Shown: positions 46,040 through 56,011, counted from the first letter of the stretch. The stretch: 64,000 nt of DNA from Paenibacillus sp. 1781tsa1 (GCF_024159265.1 NZ_JAMYWY010000001.1:2976001-3040000), one strand, 5' to 3'. Notes: generated from the letters alone by a model not told the origin. A program made the numbers and translations.

Positions 46040-46837
46040 ATGGATCTTCTGCTTTTTGTCATCATGTTTATACTCGGTCTGGTCGGTTCATTCTTCTCCG
46101 GTTTGTTGGGTATTGGTGGGGCCATTATCAATTATCCGCTACTGTTATATGTTCCATCCTGGATGGGACTGGAGCCATTCTCAGCACATGAGGTATCGTC
46201 GATTAGTATGTTTCAAGTATTTTTTGCTTCACTTGCCGGTGTGATTGCATTCCGGAGAAAAGTAAAAACGGGTAGAAGTGGTGGGGCGATCGTTCACCGC
46301 GGATTGGTGCTGTACATGGGCTCCAGCATTCTTGCTGGCAGTCTAATCGGCGGGTTCATCTCAGGTCATCTGGACGGAAGGGTTATTAATCTGATCTATG
46401 GCATTCTGGCCATTATGGCGATTGTGCTTATGCTGATTCCCGGAAAGGGAAAGCTCGATACCTCAGCTCCACTGGTGTTTAACCGATGGATTGCAGCAGG
46501 CACTGCTTTTGCAGTAGGCATTGTATCAGGAATTGTTGGGGCAGGTGGTGCCTTTATCCTTATTCCCATCATGCTGACGATTCTCAACATCCCCGTGCGA
46601 ACGACGATTGCTTCTTCACTGGCGATTGTATTTATCTCCGCCATTGGCGGCGTGATAGGGAAAATGACGGGTGGAGACATTCCGATGGAGCCCATCATCT
46701 ACACGGTGATCGGCAGTATGCTGGGGGCATCCCTTGGTTCAAAGGTTAGTTCGATGATCAATGTGAGGGTACTTCGGTACGCATTAATCGTACTTATCGC
46801 CATCACAGCGGTCAAAGTCTGGTCCTCCATTCTGTAA
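46040..46837 (+). CDS. TauE/SafE-family membrane permease
   Basis: The 265-residue protein has about eight membrane helices and the two-repeat TauE/SafE signature: GLVGSFFSGLLGIGGAIINYPLLL at the N terminus and GIVSGIVGAGGAFILIPIML in the second half (about residues 172-191). Family members export sulfite, sulfoacetate or other small anions, or act in sulfur-compound uptake; the substrate is not evident. AAAGGAAG lies ten nt before ATG 46040. Confidence 0.88.
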   Translation: MDLLLFVIMFILGLVGSFFSGLLGIGGAIINYPLLLYVPSWMGLEPFSAHEVSSISMFQVFFASLAGVIAFRRKVKTGRSGGAIVHRGLVLYMGSSILAGSLIGGFISGHLDGRVINLIYGILAIMAIVLMLIPGKGKLDTSAPLVFNRWIAAGTAFAVGIVSGIVGAGGAFILIPIMLTILNIPVRTTIASSLAIVFISAIGGVIGKMTGGDIPMEPIIYTVIGSMLGASLGSKVSSMINVRVLRYALIVLIAITAVKVWSSIL

Positions 46838-47024
46838 AATCATGTACGTAGGAATGAACAGTGACGATTTCGTAACCAAACGGGTAGATCGCCGTATAAA
46901 GGTTATGAACATGAGCTGACGCGTTGGGTACACCATCAAATGAGTTCAGTTTTCGTCCATGGAGCACCTCATCTCCTTTCATGGATACATGTTTAACATT
47001 AATAGAAGTTGAGGTATCCACCCT

Positions 47025-49406
47025 ATGAATAACGTACTTACAAAACAGGCTGATGCAGGATATCGGCTAGCTGAGCAGAAAGCATCTCAGTATTTTACTA
47101 CTCTTAGGCAGCAACTTATAGATAATACGTATACAACAGCACTTATCCAAGATATTCATCTGTGGCAAAAAAAACATATTCATCGTTTTGCCTGGCTTTC
47201 TCTTTTATCACCAAGCAAAAGAAAACCGGATACCCGGGATGTTCATAGATATATCCACTGGCTGAATACGACAGGAAAACTGGATGATTACCTGGATCGG
47301 AGTATCTCCTATATTTATATGCGAGATCTGGGGCAAGCCCTTGATTCTCCAGATACGCAAGCCCGAATTCAGCACGTTGTCCAGAATACCAAAAAATACT
47401 TTATGGGCTCTGCCACTGGGCGAAAAGGTCAGCCCGATTATATCAGTCTTGCTGCGTTGTACCGGTGGGGACAGAAGGAGCACATTGAAACGGCTGTTAT
47501 CTGGGTGATGGACAAATTAAAGAATGTAGCATCCAACATTCCGAAGGAGCTGGATGCAGAGCAGGCGCAGCGGAAGCTTATCAAAATTATTCTTGGCGTG
47601 GTTCTTCATGTGGACGATGAGATGAATGAGCAGACCCCACCTGAGGAACGGGCGCGGAGATTTGATGCGGCGATCAGACTCGGTTATTCCTACGGTTTGA
47701 CGTATCCATTTGTGGATGACCTGTTGGATTCTCAAGCTTTGACGGTTCAGGAAAAGGAACAATATTCACTGATGATACGCGATGCACTTCTTACCGGGGT
47801 TGTACCTGATCTGGGAGAGTGGAAAGGCAGTAACCTTGAAGTGATTGAATATGTGCATTCCGAGCTTCGGGAAGCATTTGAGTACATCAAGAACTACCAG
47901 CATCCAGAGAAACAGCGCACATTCTTAGAGCAATCTTATGTTTTCTTTCAGTCTCAAGAGATTGATCGCAACAAGAAATTAGCCAATGCAAATTATACCA
48001 ATGAAGAATTGTACATTCCGATTATTATCAAATCTTCGTCTTCCCGATTAATCGTCCGGTCTGTTCTCAGTGCACCAGAGGATGAAGGATTCGATCTGCG
48101 GACGTTCTATTACGGGATATATAATCAGCTGGCAGATGATTTTGCCGATATGTTTGACGATATGGAAGAAGGGGCTGTAACTCCTTATACGTACTATTTG
48201 AAGTATCGTGATTTGCGCCCTGATCTGATTAATCCATATGAATTGTATTGGGCAGTCATCTCTCACCTAATCCATGATGTATACAACTCGGACGTCAAGA
48301 CCCGGGAGGTCATACTGGATCGTGCTATAAACGGTCTGAAGCGATGTAAAGAACGGTTGGGGCAGCAGAAATATGATGAAGTGATGACGATCTTTGCCTC
48401 TGGGCAGCCTGAATTCAATCAATTGGTTCAAGAGATGGTGAGAAAAGCAGATGACGTTGATTTCCTCGATAAATTGTTACGGGATCAGGTCGTGCTTCAA
48501 TTGAAAAATGACAAGCAGGAGAAAGAGGACTTCAAGCAGACCATTCGAACAGTTCGCGAACAGATTAATGTAGAGTTGCAGATTTCGAAGCCCGGTGGAC
48601 TTCATGAGATGAAAGAAACGCTGATCGATGCAGCCAATTATAGCTTGCAGGGAGACGGAAAGAGGTTACGCCCCATATTAACCTGGGTTATGGGCGTGCG
48701 CGAGTATGGACTACCCGAATCATCTATTGTTCCGCTGCTACGATCGCTGGAGTACATGCATACCGCTTCCCTAATCTTTGATGATCTGCCTACGCAGGAT
48801 AATGCTTCGACAAGGCGTGGACGTTCTACTCTGCATCAGGTACACAATAGCGCCACAGCAGAGCTTACGGGTCTGTTTCTCATTCAGAAGGCGATCGGAG
48901 AGCAATCCTCATTGAATCGCTTTGATGCGGCAACCGTGCTTACTCTCATTCGATATTCGGCTGAAAAAGCAGAGGATATGTGTATGGGGCAGGCAATGGA
49001 CCTGAATTCCAAAGGCAAGGTATTAACGCTTGAGCAGTTGAACATGATCTGTTTTTACAAAACAGGTATTGCCTTCGAAGCTGCACTGGTCATGCCAGCC
49101 ATACTTGCTCAAGTGAAGGAACCGGAGATGGCTACGCTGAAAAAGTTCGCTTATCATGCGGGGATCGCCTTCCAGATCAAGGATGACTTGCTGGATTTCG
49201 AGGGAAATGACCTCATTCTCGGGAAACCTGCAGGTCAGGATGAGCGGAACAACAATTCAACCTTTGTATCCATTCTTGGTGATGAAGGCGCGAAGAAAGA
49301 GATGTGGGAGCATTATTGTCTTGCTACAGATGCATTAAACGAGATGCCAAAACCGATTTCATTTTTGAGACATTTATTGGATTATCTTGTTGGTCGTGAG
49401 CGCTAA
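47025..49406 (+). CDS. Large polyprenyl synthetase fusion, 793 aa
   Basis: The last 290 residues form a trans-isoprenyl diphosphate synthase: FARM variant DDLPTQDNASTRRG at D586, GKRLRPIL, KTGIAFEAAL and SARM FQIKDDLLDFEG at D720. Typical synthases are about 300 residues. The first 500 residues are all-helical and contain further Asp-rich motifs in comparable settings, VDDEMNE (about 197), FVDDLLD (about 231) and YNQLADDFADMFDD (about 371), suggesting one or two extra class I terpenoid-fold domains. The protein could make a prenyl diphosphate and then cyclise or transfer it. The ribosome binding site is weak (TTGAGG). It is not clustered with other isoprenoid genes. C-terminal family is sure; the N-terminal role is inference. 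Confidence 0.85.
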   Translation: MNNVLTKQADAGYRLAEQKASQYFTTLRQQLIDNTYTTALIQDIHLWQKKHIHRFAWLSLLSPSKRKPDTRDVHRYIHWLNTTGKLDDYLDRSISYIYMRDLGQALDSPDTQARIQHVVQNTKKYFMGSATGRKGQPDYISLAALYRWGQKEHIETAVIWVMDKLKNVASNIPKELDAEQAQRKLIKIILGVVLHVDDEMNEQTPPEERARRFDAAIRLGYSYGLTYPFVDDLLDSQALTVQEKEQYSLMIRDALLTGVVPDLGEWKGSNLEVIEYVHSELREAFEYIKNYQHPEKQRTFLEQSYVFFQSQEIDRNKKLANANYTNEELYIPIIIKSSSSRLIVRSVLSAPEDEGFDLRTFYYGIYNQLADDFADMFDDMEEGAVTPYTYYLKYRDLRPDLINPYELYWAVISHLIHDVYNSDVKTREVILDRAINGLKRCKERLGQQKYDEVMTIFASGQPEFNQLVQEMVRKADDVDFLDKLLRDQVVLQLKNDKQEKEDFKQTIRTVREQINVELQISKPGGLHEMKETLIDAANYSLQGDGKRLRPILTWVMGVREYGLPESSIVPLLRSLEYMHTASLIFDDLPTQDNASTRRGRSTLHQVHNSATAELTGLFLIQKAIGEQSSLNRFDAATVLTLIRYSAEKAEDMCMGQAMDLNSKGKVLTLEQLNMICFYKTGIAFEAALVMPAILAQVKEPEMATLKKFAYHAGIAFQIKDDLLDFEGNDLILGKPAGQDERNNNSTFVSILGDEGAKKEMWEHYCLATDALNEMPKPISFLRHLLDYLVGRER

Positions 49407-49459
49407 CCCATTTTTCTAGCGATTCATTATTGCATATGACTTATAATGATATATACTGA

Positions 49460-49498
49460 CAAAGGTCGGGACTCCATAGTAGTGGATTCCAGACCTTG
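49460..49498 (+). terminator. Hairpin after the prenyl-synthase gene
   Basis: A stem of about 15 bp (49460-49476 with 49483-49498, core GGTC..GGA..TCCA) is followed by a weak T-run. A second small hairpin ACAAATCT/AGATTTGT lies at 49514-49536. Together they fill the gap before the hybrid kinase; termination is probable but unproven. Confidence 0.55.
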
Positions 49499-49677
49499 TT
49501 TGACTTTATAGACACAAATCTCTTAAAAAGATTTGTTTCAATGGTTGGATTTCTGGGTATTAAGCAGGTACTGTGGTTTTAAAACTGACCCATTCTTATG
49601 GAACATTTTATATCAGGAAAAGCTTTAGATTTCGACAATCTATACATGGAGTTTATATGCCAAAAGGAGAGCTTACA

Positions 49678-52305
49678 ATGCAGGTTCAAAAGGTCGATCA
49701 TCATGAATTGTTCGAGCAGATCTATAACCAAGCACCTATTGGAATTGCACTCGTTGCTCCAACAGGACAATGGATGAAAGTGAACCCTGCTTTTTGCTGT
49801 TTGCTAGGTTATACAAGTGATGAATTAATGGATCTCACGTACCAGGATATTACACATCCGGATGATTCACCGCAAGATATGATCTGTAGTTACGAGTTAT
49901 TTGAAGGTAAAATAAAAGAAAATCAATACGAAAAGCGATACATCAATAAAAATGGTGACATCTTATGGACGTCATTGCATCTTACATTAGTCCGTAGCGA
50001 AATTACGGATGAACCTATTTATTTTATTTGCCATATTATTGATATTACTGACCGCAAAATGTCTGAACAAAAGCTTCTGTATAGTGAAGAGATGTTCAAA
50101 CTTATTACAGATCATGCTCAGGAGATCATCTATATTGCCGATCAGGAGGGTGTTTGTCGATTCTGCTCCCCCTCCGTTCAAGGTTTACTGGGTTATTCGC
50201 CAGAACAAGTAATTGGTCAAAATAATGATGCATATTTTCATCCACAAGATCTGGAACGGATTTCACAGATGGACTTGACCAAGGGTAATCTGTTGAATAC
50301 TAGGGTCCGTCATAAAGATGGGCATTATCTGTGGTTTGAAACCACATACAAAGTCTTTGGTGATGCTGAGCATGGAATGCAGATTCTTTCAATTGGACGA
50401 GATGTATCCGAACGGAAAAAACATAAAGACATCAGTGCAGAGGCTGAACGCATCGCCTTAATTGGCAGTTGGGAATGGGATATGGTCAATGACCAGATCG
50501 CTCTTTCAGATCAGATTTTTGAGATTCTTGAATTCGAACGTACACGAAAATCATATCGTGCAAGTGATATAGCTAATGTGATTAATCCCGCGGATAAAGC
50601 CTCCTTATACGAACAGATGGAATGGGTAAAACAAGGGAAAGCGCTAGATTTCGAGTACAAGCACATTAGCACGAATGGAAGTGAGAAGTATCTTCACTTA
50701 CGCGGGTTAGTTACGCTCGATGAGAATGGTCAGCCAGTCCAGCTAAACGGAACACTACAGGATATTACTGAACGCAAACGTATCGAATTTAAATTGCAGG
50801 AATCTGTGGAGCGATACACTTCGCTTAAGAAATACAATCATGACGCCATTATCTCGTTTAACATGGATGGTAATATTATGAATGCGAATCCAGTAGCGGT
50901 GAAAATGACGGGCTGTCCCGTGGCTGAAATGATCGGCACAAGCATAAGCAGATTTATTGGAGCCAGTAATCTGGGTCTGATTCTGGGGAGTAATTATGAG
51001 ATGGCTGAGAAGGAGATCAACGCTGTTCGGCACATGGAAGGCTTTGAGACAGAGGTCTTGGCTACACTTGCTCCAATCATTGTTAATAAATCCAATGTCG
51101 GGTTTTACCTGATTGCGAAGGACATTACAGAGCAGAAAAAACTGCTTGTAGCCAAAGAGACAGCGGAGAGAATGAATAAGGCCAAAAGTGAATTTTTGGC
51201 GATGATGAGTCATGAAATCCGTACACCTATGAACGGTGTAATTGGTATGACGGATTTGCTCTTGGATACTCCTGGACTTAGCGGGGAACAAAAGGAATAT
51301 ATTGAAATCATTCAGAAGAGTGGAGATTCCTTGCTGGCCATCATTAATGATATTCTTGATTTTTCCAAAATAGAGTCAGGCAAAACCGATCTGGTCGAAG
51401 ATCCTTTTGATTCCGTAGAAATCGTGACCGAGACGGTGCAAATCGTTAAACCACTGGCTCGTGAAAAGAAGCTGGATGTTCGTATGTGCGTAGAAGATGC
51501 TATTCCAACTCCGGTGTATGGTGATGCTTATCGTCTTAAGCAGGTACTTACCAATATCATTGGCAACGCGGTTAAATTCACTTCAGAAGGCAGCGTAGAA
51601 GTTAAAGTGGGAGTTAAGGAGCAGCGGGGCAATACCGTGCAGCTTTATTTTCAGGTAAAGGATTCGGGCATTGGCATTCCGGCTGAGAGGAAACAACAAT
51701 TATTTGAACCTTTCTACCAATTGGAGAATTTTATGACCCGCAAACCTCAAGGTACGGGTCTTGGCCTTGCCATTAGCAAGAAATTGGTGGAGCTTATGCA
51801 GGGCGAGATCTGGATCGAGGAATCGGATGAACCGGGTACAATATTTATATTTACTGCCCAATTTAAATTAAATAATGGTGAAGAAAGCAACAGGTTGGAT
51901 CAACAGCAGAAGAAGAGCAGAACATCAGCCTTGAGGATTTTAATTGCAGAAGACAATGAGGTGAATCAGCTCGTTCTTAGCAGAATTGTTGAGAAAAAAG
52001 GGCACTTCGTGGATCATGTGGCGGATGGTGTTGAGGCAGTCGAGGCGGTCAAACACAATTCATATGATATTGTCTTCATGGATGTGCATATGCCAAGGCT
52101 TAATGGATTCGAAGCGACAAAATTGATTAAAAATTCTTTGCCCCCCGAGAATTGTCCATACATTATTGCGGTAACTGCAAATGCCGTAAGAGGAGACATG
52201 GAGAACTGTTTGAAGGCAGGCATGGATGCGTACGTCAGCAAACCGATTAAAATCGAGTCCATCATGCAGGTATTGGAGACCTATTACACCAAAAATAATC
52301 TCTAA
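49678..52305 (+). CDS. Hybrid sensor histidine kinase with multiple PAS domains
   Basis: The 875-residue cytoplasmic kinase has no membrane segments. It carries about four PAS/PAC domains (from residues 8, 140, 265 and 385), HisKA with H512 in MMSHEIRTPMNG, HATPase_c (NIIGNAVKFT, DSGIGIP, GTGLGLAISKKL) and a C-terminal receiver with D802 in DIVFMDVHMP. There is no HPt domain or partner nearby, so onward transfer must use proteins elsewhere, or the receiver is regulatory. The frame extends to 49573, but AAAAGGAG before ATG 49678 fits best. Ligand unknown; PAS domains could sense redox, small molecules or light. Confidence 0.9.
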   Translation: MQVQKVDHHELFEQIYNQAPIGIALVAPTGQWMKVNPAFCCLLGYTSDELMDLTYQDITHPDDSPQDMICSYELFEGKIKENQYEKRYINKNGDILWTSLHLTLVRSEITDEPIYFICHIIDITDRKMSEQKLLYSEEMFKLITDHAQEIIYIADQEGVCRFCSPSVQGLLGYSPEQVIGQNNDAYFHPQDLERISQMDLTKGNLLNTRVRHKDGHYLWFETTYKVFGDAEHGMQILSIGRDVSERKKHKDISAEAERIALIGSWEWDMVNDQIALSDQIFEILEFERTRKSYRASDIANVINPADKASLYEQMEWVKQGKALDFEYKHISTNGSEKYLHLRGLVTLDENGQPVQLNGTLQDITERKRIEFKLQESVERYTSLKKYNHDAIISFNMDGNIMNANPVAVKMTGCPVAEMIGTSISRFIGASNLGLILGSNYEMAEKEINAVRHMEGFETEVLATLAPIIVNKSNVGFYLIAKDITEQKKLLVAKETAERMNKAKSEFLAMMSHEIRTPMNGVIGMTDLLLDTPGLSGEQKEYIEIIQKSGDSLLAIINDILDFSKIESGKTDLVEDPFDSVEIVTETVQIVKPLAREKKLDVRMCVEDAIPTPVYGDAYRLKQVLTNIIGNAVKFTSEGSVEVKVGVKEQRGNTVQLYFQVKDSGIGIPAERKQQLFEPFYQLENFMTRKPQGTGLGLAISKKLVELMQGEIWIEESDEPGTIFIFTAQFKLNNGEESNRLDQQQKKSRTSALRILIAEDNEVNQLVLSRIVEKKGHFVDHVADGVEAVEAVKHNSYDIVFMDVHMPRLNGFEATKLIKNSLPPENCPYIIAVTANAVRGDMENCLKAGMDAYVSKPIKIESIMQVLETYYTKNNL

Positions 52306-52315
52306 TTGCACTCAA

Positions 52316-52378
52316 ATGGATCGGCAATAGAGCCGTTAGCTTATCGTAAATAGGCTAGCGGCTTTTTTGCCGATCCAT
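52316..52378 (+). terminator. Nested terminator after the hybrid kinase
   Basis: The inner stem AGCCGTTAGC (52331-52340) with GCTAGCGGCT (52354-52363) and T6 is a standard terminator. A perfect 12-bp outer stem, ATGGATCGGCAA (52316-52327) with 52367-52378, encloses it including the T-run. It lies between convergent genes. Confidence 0.85.
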
Positions 52379-52427
52379 GATTTTGTTCAGCCCTATATCC
52401 CACAGATGCGTCTGTGCACATATATAC

Positions 52428-54194
52428 CTAAGGATTTTTGATCCACAATTGGGAGATGTCCATATATCCGAATTCTGCTATCTGCATGCCGAAGATGCTC
52501 TGATCCAGTTCAGCCTGCTTGTTCATGTGACAGCCATGCAAGATCCAGCAGTGATCACGTAGCAAGGCTTCAGCTTCATCCAGGAGCGTTGTGCGGTCTG
52601 CCCGATGAAGCGTTGCGAAATGATCCAGTTTGTCATCCAGTTGAGACAGGAATACAGGGGACATACACATATGAAAATGATTGGACAGGTTTTTGAAAAA
52701 ATGAATCATGCCGTACTGCCAATCTTCCTCCAGTATCTCTTCAGCCAAGATCAATTGGGCGTTCGTGGTTTCCTCTGAGTTGAAATAATCCACAACGGCG
52801 TGCATGCTGATGTTCATTCCGATGGACTGCGCACGACATTGGAACCACTCCGCAACGTCTGCGTCCTTATTATGCTTATACGATAAAGTTATCGTCTCAC
52901 CCCGGTACCCACAGCTATGCAGCAATTCACGAGCATCGTCAAGAGAAACCGCTGTCCAGTCTTGGGCTGCACTTCTCCAGGGAAGGAAGCTGCTGGCTGG
53001 TGTGATCCGATTACCACCGAGATCTCTGACAAGCGCGACCGGATCATAGACGATACGCAGGGCTTGTCGAAATAGGGGATGATGATGGATGCCTTCCTTG
53101 TGAAAATTAAACAGCATATACTGACAACCCAGTGCCGGATAATTGATGCTGTTGGTCTGTTCACAGCCTGTTGTGAGACTCAATCGATCAGTACCTGGTA
53201 GCTCATAATAGCGATCATTCGGACTCAGGTCAGTCACAAACCAGAAATGGACTTGATCCAGATGTGGCCGGATGCCGTAGTAGGCATCAAATGCGGTAAG
53301 TTCCAACACATCTTCATTCAGCTCAGAGATCTGAAAAGGACCGGTACCTATTAAGGTATTGGCTACATTGTAATCGTAGGGCAGGATCGTCATTCGAATA
53401 CAACTGAACAGATGCAAGAAGAACCGATTAGGACGACGAAGAACAAACTTGATACAGTAATCGCCAGCTACTTCCGCACGTTCGATATCCCGATACAACC
53501 AGATGGACGGACTATTCACATCTATTAATCGTTGCAACGTCGCTTGGACATCCCGGGACGTCATGACACGACCGTTGTGAAAACGTACACCTTTCCTGAG
53601 ATAGAAGGTCCACAATCGATGGTCCTCACTGCACTCCCACATATGAGCCAATGCTGGCCGGAATGATTCCATCTTGGCATCATAAGTGATTAATGTATTA
53701 CAGACCTGGCTCAGCAGATAGGTTTCAAATGCAGTATAAACAAAGGCTGGGTCCAGATCACCTAACTGGCGAGACCTCATAATGCGCAGGATATCCTGAC
53801 CTGAGGAAGTTTCCTCATGGCTGTGAAATCCCATCTGTTGATGGAGGGAGAGCATGAGCTGTTCTCGCAGTGAATCGTGCATCTGAATGGTTCCGATGAG
53901 TTCAATGGCATCTTTCATTTTGCCTTTAGCGAGAAGTTCGGTAAAACTCGCTTCCAGCGCTTCATTCATGCTACGCAGCAACGTTAACTCCGAATGGTGC
54001 CCACGACCACGGCCTGGTTGCCAGTGGATGAAGCCTTGCTCCTCCAATTTTCTAATAATGAACTTCACATTACGAGGGGTGCAGCACAAGGCAGCGGACA
54101 AGCTATCAATTGTTACCGCTACAGGTTCATGGAGCTTGAACGAAAGCTGTTCGGCCCCGGCGAGCCTTATAAAGTGTGTATGTAGGGTATCCAT
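52428..54194 (-). CDS. SgrR-family regulator with solute-binding domain
   Basis: The 588-residue protein has an N-terminal winged-helix (about residues 1-115; DSLSAALCCTPRNVKFIIRKLEEQGFIHWQPGRGRGH) and a C-terminal family 5 extracellular-solute-binding-like domain (about 150-560; LAHMWECSEDHRLWTFYLRKGVRFHNGRVMTSRDVQ, a variant of the usual SBP_bac_5 motif) without signal peptide. SgrR proteins bind small ligands and control transport genes. It is divergent from an MFS exporter, its probable target. GAGGAG lies eight nt before ATG 54194; the frame to 54341 crosses the intergenic region. Confidence 0.88.
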   Translation of the reverse strand: MDTLHTHFIRLAGAEQLSFKLHEPVAVTIDSLSAALCCTPRNVKFIIRKLEEQGFIHWQPGRGRGHHSELTLLRSMNEALEASFTELLAKGKMKDAIELIGTIQMHDSLREQLMLSLHQQMGFHSHEETSSGQDILRIMRSRQLGDLDPAFVYTAFETYLLSQVCNTLITYDAKMESFRPALAHMWECSEDHRLWTFYLRKGVRFHNGRVMTSRDVQATLQRLIDVNSPSIWLYRDIERAEVAGDYCIKFVLRRPNRFFLHLFSCIRMTILPYDYNVANTLIGTGPFQISELNEDVLELTAFDAYYGIRPHLDQVHFWFVTDLSPNDRYYELPGTDRLSLTTGCEQTNSINYPALGCQYMLFNFHKEGIHHHPLFRQALRIVYDPVALVRDLGGNRITPASSFLPWRSAAQDWTAVSLDDARELLHSCGYRGETITLSYKHNKDADVAEWFQCRAQSIGMNISMHAVVDYFNSEETTNAQLILAEEILEEDWQYGMIHFFKNLSNHFHMCMSPVFLSQLDDKLDHFATLHRADRTTLLDEAEALLRDHCWILHGCHMNKQAELDQSIFGMQIAEFGYMDISQLWIKNP

Positions 54195-54218
54195 GGTCAT
54201 GACTCCTCTATTAAAGGT

Positions 54219-54248
54219 GAAAAGTGTGATGATATGTTTACACTTTTC
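54219..54248. promoter_or_regulatory. Operator-like inverted repeat, SgrR/MFS intergenic region
   Basis: GAAAAGTGT (54219-54227) and ACACTTTTC (54240-54248) form a perfect 9-bp inverted repeat with a 12-nt spacer in the 145-bp divergent region. A candidate binding site of the adjacent SgrR-like regulator. Confidence 0.6.
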
Positions 54249-54339
54249 TTTCCCCCTTTTATCCTTACAATTATACATTAGTAGAGATTGTTCAAAAAGT
54301 CCGCTTTTGAAGCATCTAGAAAGAATAGGAGAAGTTCGC

Positions 54340-55575
54340 ATGAAGCAATATTTAAGGCAAATTCACCCCTTGGCATGGACCATCATTATCGGAACCATGT
54401 TTGGACGTCTTGTGACGTCAATGAGTATCCCGTTTCTATCCATCTATCTGACACGTGTACTAGAGGCTACACCGACCCAGACCGGTATTACTGTGGCCGT
54501 TAGCTCGCTGGCAGGTGTAATGGTCAGCTTTTATGGAGGTTATATTTCGGACCGGATCGGGCGCAAAATCGTGATGTTAATCTCGGTATTTAGTTGGGCA
54601 GGTGTGTTTTTTATTTTTTCAGCAGCAGAGCATCTATGGGTGTTCTTTGTTGCCAATACGTTAAACGGATTATGCCGTGCAGTATTTGAGCCTACCTCCA
54701 GAGCCCTGTTATCGGATATTACTTCTCCGCAGAACAAATTGCTGGTGTTTAACCTCAGATATGCTGCAATTAATCTTGGTGTGGTCTTTGGGCCAATTAT
54801 CGGATTTCAGCTGGGATCATCTGAATCAACGTTTCCGTTTGTGATTTCCGGCTTGGTATACATCGCATATGGACTTGTATTATTTCTGCAATTCAAGCTA
54901 CAGCATGCCAATCTGCCAGAGCGTCATCAGGCAACCGCACCACGTTTGCGTGAAGCACTCATAACCACCGGTCGCGACCGGGTGTTTTTGCCAGTATTAA
55001 TCGGTACCACATTTTGTGTTCTGGGTTACGGGCACTTTAGTTCTACGTTGGCACAGTACTTGGCGAGGAGCCCGATCTTTGAAAATGGAAGTCAGATGTT
55101 CTCGTACATGCTGTCCCTGAATGCGGTGACGGTACTGATTATTCAGTATCCGCTTGTGCGAACCTTCCGAAACTTTCCACCGCTTGTTCCTCTGATTGTA
55201 GGTAATCTGCTGGTCGCAACCAGTCTGATGATGGTCGGAATCGCTGAAGGTGTATTCATGATGATGATGAGTGTCATACTATTTACCATTGGGGAAGTAT
55301 TGTTGTTCACGATGATGGATATGCTCATCGACCGGATTGCGAAGCCGGAATGGAAGGGGACGTATTTCGGAACTATCGGCTTCAATAATATTGGTAGTGT
55401 TATCGCTCCTGTAATGGGAGGGTTGTTGTTAAGTCAATTTGGAGCAGAGAATGGGCTCGCTGTTTTTGTACCGATTGCACTGACGACTGCACTGGGAGTA
55501 CCTTTTCTTCTGATCGCACATAGACGTCTTGTTGTTAGAGAGAAGCAAACGGAGTCCACATCATTGAGTGTGTAG
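54340..55575 (+). CDS. MFS efflux transporter
   Basis: The 411-residue protein has 12 hydrophobic helices and the MFS motif A between TM2 and TM3 (GGYISDRIGRKIVMLI, about residues 66-81). It resembles drug:H+ antiporters of the DHA1/YqjV group. The frame is open back to 53887 through the divergent regulator, but AGGAG eight nt before ATG 54340 and the MKQYLRQIHPLAW N terminus mark the start. Divergent SgrR-like control suggests inducible export of a small molecule; substrate unknown. No clear terminator before the next promoter. Confidence 0.88.
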   Translation: MKQYLRQIHPLAWTIIIGTMFGRLVTSMSIPFLSIYLTRVLEATPTQTGITVAVSSLAGVMVSFYGGYISDRIGRKIVMLISVFSWAGVFFIFSAAEHLWVFFVANTLNGLCRAVFEPTSRALLSDITSPQNKLLVFNLRYAAINLGVVFGPIIGFQLGSSESTFPFVISGLVYIAYGLVLFLQFKLQHANLPERHQATAPRLREALITTGRDRVFLPVLIGTTFCVLGYGHFSSTLAQYLARSPIFENGSQMFSYMLSLNAVTVLIIQYPLVRTFRNFPPLVPLIVGNLLVATSLMMVGIAEGVFMMMMSVILFTIGEVLLFTMMDMLIDRIAKPEWKGTYFGTIGFNNIGSVIAPVMGGLLLSQFGAENGLAVFVPIALTTALGVPFLLIAHRRLVVREKQTESTSLSV

Positions 55576-55629
55576 CAGGAATTGAAAGATTAATGACATG
55601 AATTAAATAACAATTCAGTTAAAATTATC

Positions 55630-55658
55630 TTGACGTATGTTGAACCAGCGAATACAAT
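55630..55658 (+). promoter_or_regulatory. Promoter of the ABC-exporter leader transcript
   Basis: TTGACG (55630-55635), 17 bp, TACAAT (55653-55658). It starts a leader of about 510 nt before the first ABC gene. Confidence 0.75.
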
Positions 55659-55694
55659 AAACAACAAATATGTGAAACGGGTGGGATGATGATT

Positions 55695-55727
55695 ATGTTT
55701 ATGCCTATACAGATTTCGAATCGATAA
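55695..55727 (+). CDS. Leader peptide MFMPIQISNR
   Basis: A ten-codon ORF ends at TAA 55725-55727, with GGGTGGG (55679-55685) upstream. In-frame ATGs at 55686 and 55689 would lengthen it by up to three residues. It is followed by hairpins and a terminator before a multidrug-type ABC operon. This is the layout of the Bacillus bmrB-bmrCD system, where a translated leader controls read-through. The peptide itself is not one I recognise. Confidence 0.6.
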   Translation: MFMPIQISNR

Positions 55728-55839
55728 CTGAATACGCATGAGCATAGTGACATTAATCCAATTTTTTGTAATGATCGCGTTGGGACAGTCATGTTTGTGC
55801 ACCCCTGTCGTGGACGCTCATCATTATTGCGATGCAGAG

Positions 55840-55923
55840 GAGATTCGGGAAATGCTTTGCATTTCATCCGGTCTCTTTTGGTTATAAGCTGTAGATGAAC
55901 TTTAGTTCATCTATGGCTTTTTT
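55840..55923 (+). terminator. Tandem hairpins / attenuator in the ABC-exporter leader
   Basis: The first hairpin pairs 55840-55855 with 55859-55875 (GAGA..GAAATGC/GCATTTC..TCTC), followed by T4. The second pairs AGCTGTAGATGAAC (55887-55900) with GTTCATCTATGGCT (55905-55918), followed by T6, a full intrinsic terminator. It lies inside the leader, 250 nt before the first ABC gene, and so probably acts as an attenuator. Confidence 0.75.
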
Positions 55924-56011
55924 GCATGCATCCCACCAATCCGTTCACATGGAAAGGAGCATTTGAAGCGTTATTTTATAAAACTAACTTTGGTAAAAAG
56001 GAGAATGTACA

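Noticed and set aside
46812..47021. 69-codon minus-strand frame between the permease and prenyl-synthase genes
   Set aside because: It overlaps the end of the permease gene, no ribosome binding site precedes any start, and no motif is seen. It remains the best candidate for a missed gene in that gap.
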